Source: Palaemon carinicauda
Lineage: Eukaryota > Arthropoda > Malacostraca > Decapoda > Palaemonidae
Assembly: GCF_036898095.1 (NCBI RefSeq)
Contig: NC_090728.1
Coordinates: 86,984,739 to 87,048,738 of the forward strand
DNA: 64,000 nucleotides
Direction of reading: 5' to 3'
The notes under the pieces are model-generated. The model was not told the origin of the DNA. It did no database searches and worked only from the letters and a program-made list of their open reading frames with translations. The first letter of the stretch is position 1; each line of letters opens with the position of its first letter. The translations under genes and the position numbers were made by a program. Of this stretch, positions 57,560 to 64,000 are shown piece after piece.

Positions 57560-58978
57560 TCATAATTTGCACCATGCACTAATTCTAGCTAAATCTCTAT
57601 TAAGGGATTCACCAACCCTAGATCTACATTCAGGGGATGGAATTGATGCAAATAGAGTAGCATCATCTGCATATGCAACAAGCTTGTTTTCTAGGCCAAA
57701 CCACATGTCATGTGTATATAGTATAAAAAGTAATGGGCCAAGAACACTACCCTGTGGAACACCGGATATCACATTCCTATAATCACTATGGTGCCCATCA
57801 ACAACAACTCTTTGAGATCTATTACTTAAAAAATCAATAATAATGCTAAGAAACGACCCACCCACTCCCAACTGTTTCAGTTTGAAAACAAGGGCCAAAT
57901 GATTAACACGGTCAAAGGCAGCACTAAAATCAAGGCCAATCATACGAACTTCCCGACCACAATCAAGGGATTTCTGTACAGCATTGGAGATTGTAAGAAG
58001 GGCATCACATGCTCCAAGGCCTTTACGAAAACCAAATTGCAAACTAGGGAGTAGATGATTACCTTCAGCAAACCTATTAAGACGTTTTGCCAGAAGACGT
58101 TCAAAAACTTTGGATAATATGGGAGTCATGGAAATTGGGCGGTAATCAGTGGGACTTGAGCTACCACAAACACATTTACATAGAGGAGTAACATTACCAA
58201 TTCTCCAACTAGTGCTAAACGCTCCTCTTCTTGCTAACTTGCGCAAAATAACAGATAACTTTGGAGCTAAGAAATCTGCTGTCTTTATAAAAAACAAAGG
58301 AAAAATACCATTTGGGTCTACACCTCCATAAGCATCAAGGTCCATCAACAGAGCTTTAATCTCACGAGATCGAAAAGCTAAACTAGTTAGTTTAGCCTCA
58401 GGAAAACAGGAATGAGGAAGTTCAAGTTTTTCATTACTCTGTTTACTGTCAAAAACATCAGCCAAAAGGGTTGCCTTTTCCTTTGGACAGTGAGTGACTG
58501 AGCCATCTGGTTTAAGTAAAGGAGGAACTGTTGCATCTACACCAAAGAGTGCAGATTTAAGGGTAGACCACCATTTATGTTCCTGAGTTGTACCAGAAAG
58601 TGTTTCTTTTATGGTTAAATTGTACTCCTTTTCAGTTGAGGCATAAACTCTCTGAGCAAAAGCTCGAAGCTGAGTATAGTTGTCCCAGGTCAAATCTGAT
58701 CTGTTACCCTTCCAAAGTTGATAGGCCTCCTGCTTCTCCAAAAAAACACGTCTACAATCATCATTGAACCACGGTTTGTCCTTCACTCGGTACCTTAGCA
58801 CACGAGAAGGGATACGCCTATCAATTATGTTGACTAGATTCTCATTCAAAGGGACAACAGGATCTACACTATTATATAATTGTGACCAATTCAAGCACAA
58901 AAGATCATGTAAAATCCCATTCCAGTCTGCTTGGGATTTCATATAAATTTTACAAGGGACATGCTGCTCAGTCTTCAC
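57560..58978 (-). pseudogene. LINE reverse transcriptase, main part
   Basis: A 472-codon frame containing GNVTPLCKC, SPTDYRPISMTPILSKVFER, FGFRKGLGACDALLTI, MIGLDFSAAFDRVNH, ISGVPQGSVLGPLLF and VAYADDATLF. The catalytic aspartates in LDFSAAFD and YADD are intact. The frame ends at TGA (57562-57560) after SAWCKL, where related enzymes keep a tryptophan, so TGG to TGA is the simplest account. The upstream 200 residues (WNGILHDLLCLNWSQLYN and on) are the usual linker after the endonuclease. The enzyme would copy element RNA at the nicked target. The opposite-strand frame at 57537-57782 is a shadow. Confidence 0.94.
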
Positions 58979-59681
58979 TAATAATCAAGGCATGATCAGA
59001 TGTCCCGACTGGAGAACCAACCTTACCAGTTATAACGCCAGGGGAGTCAGTGTATACGAGGTCCAAGCAATTACCAGACCTGTGAGTAGCTTCATTTATG
59101 ATTTGCTCACAGCCTGATTCAGAGGCAAAGTCTAAAGCTCTTAAGCCATGGCGATCGGTAGGAGAGATAGAACTTAACCACTCCCTATGGTGAGCATTAA
59201 AATCACCAACAAAGACAAAAGAAGCCTTTCTATCATCTTCTTGTATCTTAGCCATAATGGTAAGAAGACAATCGAAGATAGAATCATCCATGTCTGGATT
59301 CCGGTAGATCGAACATAAATAAAAGTTGTTATGCCTGCCACAAACTTTTATTACCTGAATCTCATGACATCCACATTGATAGCAGGACTTATGAGAAGCA
59401 GGGTACTCGGTCCTAATATACACCGCCATTCCCCTGGCCCTAGGGATGGCATCACGTTTCAACATTATTGGCTTCTTAGAACCAGTTATAAGGAGCTCAG
59501 ATGAGTGCCTCATATTAGAAACCAAAGTTTCTGAGCACAAAAGAATATCATACTGTCTGGACGCAACTGTAAGGTCTTGGATATTTGCATGAAGACCACG
59601 AATATTGCAATACAGAAGACGACATTGACGAAATCTAGGACGTACTGGTCCCGGATTTCGCTCAATGTCTCCAGACAGCAT
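58968..59681 (-). pseudogene. LINE APE-type endonuclease with 2A-like N-terminus
   Basis: The 237-codon frame begins MLSGDIERNPGP, which fits the 2A ribosome-skipping consensus D-x-E-x-N-P-G-P. The endonuclease follows: YCNIRGLHAN (24-33), LLCSETLV with the catalytic glutamate at 51, YRNPDM (126 on), VGDFNAHH (158-164, D160 and N162), VYTDS and TSDHALI (228-232, D229 and H230). All the metal-binding and catalytic positions I can place are kept. The frame stays open upstream of the ATG to the element edge and encodes a hydrophobic leader (LFLFIL just before MLSGD). A one-base frameshift near 58983, just after SDHALI, separates it from the reverse transcriptase; the two were one protein in an intact copy. 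Confidence 0.93.
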
Positions 59682-59776
59682 AAGAATGAATAGAAATAAA
59701 AAAGAGACATCATACTTATAAACTAGATTAACAAAAATTATAACAAAAACAATACATACAGAATTATAAACAAAGT

Positions 59777-62700
59777 GATTAAGTTCATGGAAAAGGAAAT
59801 GATAAAAAAAAATTATTTTTTTAGAAGGAAATATTCTTTGATGTAGGTGGTAGAAGTCCTACATCATGGGGTAAAGGGTTGACCCAGTTCGAAAGATTAA
59901 GTTCATGGAAAAGGAAACGATAAGAAAAATGTATTTTCTTTAGGAGGAAATATCCTTTGATGTAGGTGGCACAAATCCTACATCATGGGCTAAAGGATGG
60001 ACTCAGTTGGAAGGATTACGTTCATGGAAAAGGAAAGGATAAGAAAAATGTGTTTTTTATTTTAAAGGAAATATCCTTTGATGTAGGTGGTACAAGTCCT
60101 ACATCATGGGGCAAAAGATGGACTCAGTTCGAATGATTAAGTTCATGGAAAAGGAAAGGATAAGAAAAATGTATTTTTTTTTTTTAAGGAGGAAATATCC
60201 TTTGATATAGGTAGTACAAGTCCTACATCATGGGGTAAAAGATTGACTCAGTTGGAAGGATTAAGTTCAAGGGATAAGAAAGGATAAGAAAAATTTATTT
60301 CTTTTAGGATGAAATATCCTTTAATGTAGGTGGTACAAGTCCTACATCATGGGGTAAAGGATTGACTCAGTTCGAAGGATTGAGTTCATCGAAAAGGAAA
60401 AGATAAGAAAATTTATTTTCTTTAGGAGGAAATATCCTTTGATGTAGGTGGTACAAGTGCTACATCATGGGGTAAAGGATTGACTCAGTTAGAAGGATTA
60501 AGTTCACGGATTAAGAAAGGATAAGAAAAATGTAATCTTTTTAGGAGGAAATATCCTTTGATGTAGGAGGTAAAAGTCCTACATCATCGAGTAAAGGATT
60601 GACATAGTTGGAAGGATTAAGTTCATGGAAAAGGAAAGGATAAGAAAAATGTATTTTTTTTAGGAGGAAATATCCTTTGATGTAGGTTGTACAAGTCCTA
60701 CATCATGGGGTAAAGGATTGACACAGTTGGAAGGATTAAGTTCAAAGGATAAGAAAGGATAAGAAAAATGTATTTCTTTTATGAGGAAATATCCTTTGAT
60801 GTACGTGGTACAAGCCTACATCATCGGGTAAAGGATTGACTCAGTTCGAAGGATTAAGTTCATGGAAAAGGAAATGATAAGAAAAATGTATTTTTTTAGA
60901 AGGAAATATCCTTTGATGTACGTGGTACAAGTCTTACATCATTGGGTAAAGGATTGACTCAGTTCGAAGGATTAAGTTCATGGAAAAGGAAAGGATAAGA
61001 ATTTTTTTTTTTTTTTTTTTAGGATGAAATATCCTATGATGTAGGTGGTACAAGTCCTACATCATGGGGTAAAGGATTGACTCAGTTCGAAAGATTAAGT
61101 TAATGGAGAAGGAAATGATAAGAAAAATGTATTTTCTTTAGGAGGAAATATCCTTTGATGTAGGTGGTAAAAATCCTACATCATGGGCTAAAAGATTGAC
61201 TCACTTGGAAGGATTACGTTCATGGAAAAGGAAAGGATAAGAAAAATGTATTTCTTTTAGGAGGAAATATCCTTTCATGTAGGTGGTACAAGTCCTAAAT
61301 CATGGGGTGAAGGATTGACGCAGTTGGAAGGATTAAGTTCATGGAAAAGGAAAGGATAAGAAATTTTTTTTTTTTTAGGATGAAATATCCTTTGATGTAG
61401 GTGGTACAAGTCCTACATCATGGGGTAAAGGATTGAGTCAGTTGAAAGGATTAAGTTCATGGAAAAGGAAAGGATAAGAAAAGTGTATTTTTTTTAGGAA
61501 GAAATATCCTTTGATGGAGGTAGTACAAGTCCTACATCATGGGGTAAAAGATTGACTCAGTTGGAAGGATTACGTTCATGGAAAAGGAAAGGATAAAAAA
61601 ATTTTTTTTTTTTTTTAGGATGAAATATCCTTTGATGTAGGTGGTACAAGTCCTACATCATGGGGTAAAGGATTGACTGAGTTCGAATGATTAAGTTCAT
61701 GGAAAAGGAAAGGATAAGAAAAATGTATTCTTTTTTTAGGAAGAAATATCCTTTGATGTAGGTAGTACAAGTCCTACATCATGGGGTAAAAGATTGACTC
61801 AGTTGGAAGGATTAAGTTCACGGGATAAGAAAGGATAAGAAAAATTTATTTCTTTTAGGAGGAAATATCCTTTAATGTAGGTGGTATAAGTCCTACATCA
61901 TGGGGTAAAGGATTGACTCAGTTCGAAGGATTAAGTTCATGGAAAAGGAAAGGATAAGAAAATTTATTTTCTTTAGGAGGAAATATCCTTTGATGTAGGT
62001 GGTACAAGTCCTACATCATTGGGTAAAGGATTGACTCAGTTGGAAGGATTAAGTTCATGGAAGAGATAAGGATAATAAAAATTTATTTTTTTTAGGAGTT
62101 AATATCCTTTGATGTATGTGGTTCAAGTCCTTCATCATCGGGTAAAGGCTTGAATCAGTTGGAAGGACTAAGTTCATGGAAAAGAAAAAGGTTAGAAAAA
62201 TATTTTTTTTTTTAGGAGGAAATATCGTTTGATGTAGGTGGTACAAGTCCTACATCATGGGTTGAAGGATTGACTCAGTTGGAAGGATTAAGTTCATGGG
62301 ATAAGAAAGGATACAAAAAATGTATTTTTTTCTAGGAGGAAATATCCTTTGATGTAGGTGGTACAAGTCCTACATCATGGGGTAAAGGATTGACTCAGTT
62401 GGAAGGATTAAGTTCATGGAAGAGATAAGGATAATAAAAATTTATTTTTTTTAGGAGTTAATATCCTTCGATGTATGTGGTTCAAGTCCTTCATCATCGG
62501 GTAAAGGCTTGAATCAGTTGGAAGGACTAAGTTCATGGAAAAGAAAAAGGTTAGAAAAATATTTTTTTTTTTAGGAGGAAATATCGTTTGATGTAGGTGG
62601 TACAAGTCCTACATCATGGGTTGAAGGATTGACTCAGTTGGAAGGATTAAGTTCATGGGATAAGAAAGGATACAAAAAATGTATTTTTTTCTAGGAGGAA

Positions 62701-64000
62701 ATATCCTTTGATGTAGGTGGTACAAGTCCTACATCATGGGGTAAAGGATTGACTCAGTTGGAAGGATTAAGATCACGGGATAAGAAAGGATAAGAATTTT
62801 TTTTTTTTTAGGAGGAAATATCCTTCGATGTAGGTGGTACAAGTCCTACATCATCGGGTAAAGGATTGACTCAGTTGGAAGGATTAAGTTCACGGGATAA
62901 GAAAGGATAAGAATAATGTAATTTTTTCAGGAGGAAATATCCTTTGATGTAGGTGGTACAAGTCCTACATCATCGGGTAAAGGATTGACTCATTTGGAAT
63001 GGTTAAGTTCATGGAAAAGGAAAGGATAAGAAAAATTTATGTCTTTACTAGGAAATATCCTTTGATGTAGGTGTAACAAGTCCTACATCATGGGGTAAAG
63101 GATTCGCTCAGTTCGAAGGATTAAGATCACGGGATAAGAAAGGATAAGAAAAATGTATTTTTTATAGGAGGAAATATCCTTTGATGTAGGTGGTACAAGT
63201 CCTACATCATGGGGTAAAGGATTGACTCAGTTGGAAAGATTAAGTTCACGGGATAAGAAAGGATAAGAAAAATGTATTTTTTTTAGGAGGAAATATCCTT
63301 TGATGTAGGTGGTACAAGTCCTACATCATGGGGTAAAGGATTGACTCAGTTGAAAGGATTAAGTTCACGGGATAAGAAAGGATAAGAAAAATGTTTGTTT
63401 TTTAGAAGGAAATATCCTTTGATGTAGGTGGTACAAGTCCTACATCATGGGGGTAATGGATTGACTCAGTTGAAAGGATTAAGTTCACAGAATAAGAAAG
63501 GATAAGAAAAAATTATTTTTTTAGGAGGAAATATCCTTTGATGAAGGTGGTACAAGTCCTACATCATGAGGTAAAGGATTGACTCAGTTCAAAGGATTAA
63601 GTTCATGGAAAAGGAAAGGATAAGAAAATTTTTTTTTTTTTTCAGAAGGAAATATCCTTTGATGTAGGTGGTACAAGTCCTATATCATGGGGTAAAGGAT
63701 TGACCCAGTTAAAAGGATTAAGTTCATGGGATAAGAAAGGATAAGAAATTTTTTTTTTTTCACGAGGAAATATCCTTTAAAGTAGGTGGTACAAGTCCTA
63801 CATCATGGGGTAAAGGATTGACTCACTTCGAAGGATTAAGTTCATGGAAAAGGAAAGGATGAGAAAAATTTATTTTCTTTATGAGGAAATATCCTTTGAT
63901 GTAGGTGGTACAAGTCCTTAATCATGGGGTAAAGGATTGTGTCAGTTCGAAGGATTACGTTCATGGAAAAGGAAAGGATAAAAAAAATGTAATTTTTTTT
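59777..64000. repeat. 117-120-bp satellite array (part 2)
   Basis: Same unit and orientation as 39161-56617, continuing to the window edge, about 36 copies. The units at 59930-60640 closely match those at 52740-53900, with the same rare texts: GGGCTAAAGGATGGACTCAG, GATTACGTTCATGG, ATTGAGTTCATCGAAAAGG. Confidence 0.97.
62043..62760. repeat. Three-unit (359-bp) tandem duplication in array 2
   Basis: The block with TTCATGGAAGAGATAAGG, AGGAGTTAATATCCTT and GGAAGGACTAAGTTCATGG occurs at 62043-62401 and again at 62402-62760, with only one or two differences seen. This is the youngest duplication visible in the array. Confidence 0.9.

Larger units (their letters stand above)
56618..59776 (-). mobile_element. 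LINE with APE endonuclease and 2A-type leader, inserted in array 2
   Basis: Minus-strand non-LTR retrotransposon: open leader and endonuclease (59681-58968), reverse transcriptase (58978-57560 and 57556-56864), 3' untranslated part (56863-56641) and a terminal (TAA)n run (56640-56618). Array 2 stops at ACTCAGTT (56617) and resumes at GATTAAGTTCATGG (59777), in phase but lacking about five bases; no target duplication is seen. Damage is light, one frameshift and one nonsense codon, so the insertion is fairly young and younger than the array. It is a CR1/L2/Rex-like type by endonuclease and YADD text; the exact clade is not resolved. The 3' part (ACTATCCAAGCTACAACCCT on the plus strand) is a sequence that I associate with abundant caridean shrimp repeats. 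Confidence 0.92.

Noticed and set aside
39161..64000. CRISPR-like array of repeats and spacers
   Set aside because: The whole 118-bp unit is repeated; there are no unique spacers, and the context is eukaryotic.

Overview
Eukaryotic, almost certainly arthropod DNA. Repeat content (tRNA-derived SINE, Tigger, DIRS, CT/GA/TA microsatellites, very long satellites) fits a decapod crustacean, most likely a caridean shrimp; that placement is inferred from family resemblance only. No bacterial genes, operons or CRISPR arrays are present. Nearly the whole window is mobile or satellite DNA.

The one host gene piece I can name is the last coding exon of COP9 signalosome subunit 4 (COPS4/CSN4), minus strand, 1845-2003, with a good splice acceptor and two poly(A) signals downstream. 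The rest of that gene must lie to the right, so the transposon nest that follows probably sits in its upstream intron or beyond.

2.0-14.1 kb is a three-level transposon nest. A decayed minus-strand DIRS-type retrotransposon (gag, reverse transcriptase/RNase H, tyrosine recombinase) is split in its reverse transcriptase by a Tigger/pogo element (5185-12607, TA on both sides). That element has a frameshifted transposase and is itself split by a gag-bearing retroelement fragment (about 8868-12386) whose gag gene shows a 146-bp GT-AG intron. A tRNA-derived SINE lies at 2541-2670.

14.2-17.7 kb holds a 5'-truncated LINE reverse transcriptase between CT tracts, a duplicated 146-bp sequence, and further microsatellites, then a 500-N assembly gap.

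18.2-39.15 kb is one tandem array of a roughly 80-bp unit (A tract + CAG/GAG-rich block), about 260 copies, with nested higher-order duplications. Its minus strand lacks stop codons in all three frames, so reading frames of thousands of codons there are not genes. 39.16-64.0 kb is a second, unrelated array of a 117-120-bp unit, about 180 copies, each with a 9-bp-stem hairpin. It contains a duplicated block of about 4 kb, a 3-unit duplication and a tiny inversion. A minus-strand LINE (56618-59776) is inserted in it; its endonuclease frame begins with a 2A-type ribosome-skipping motif.
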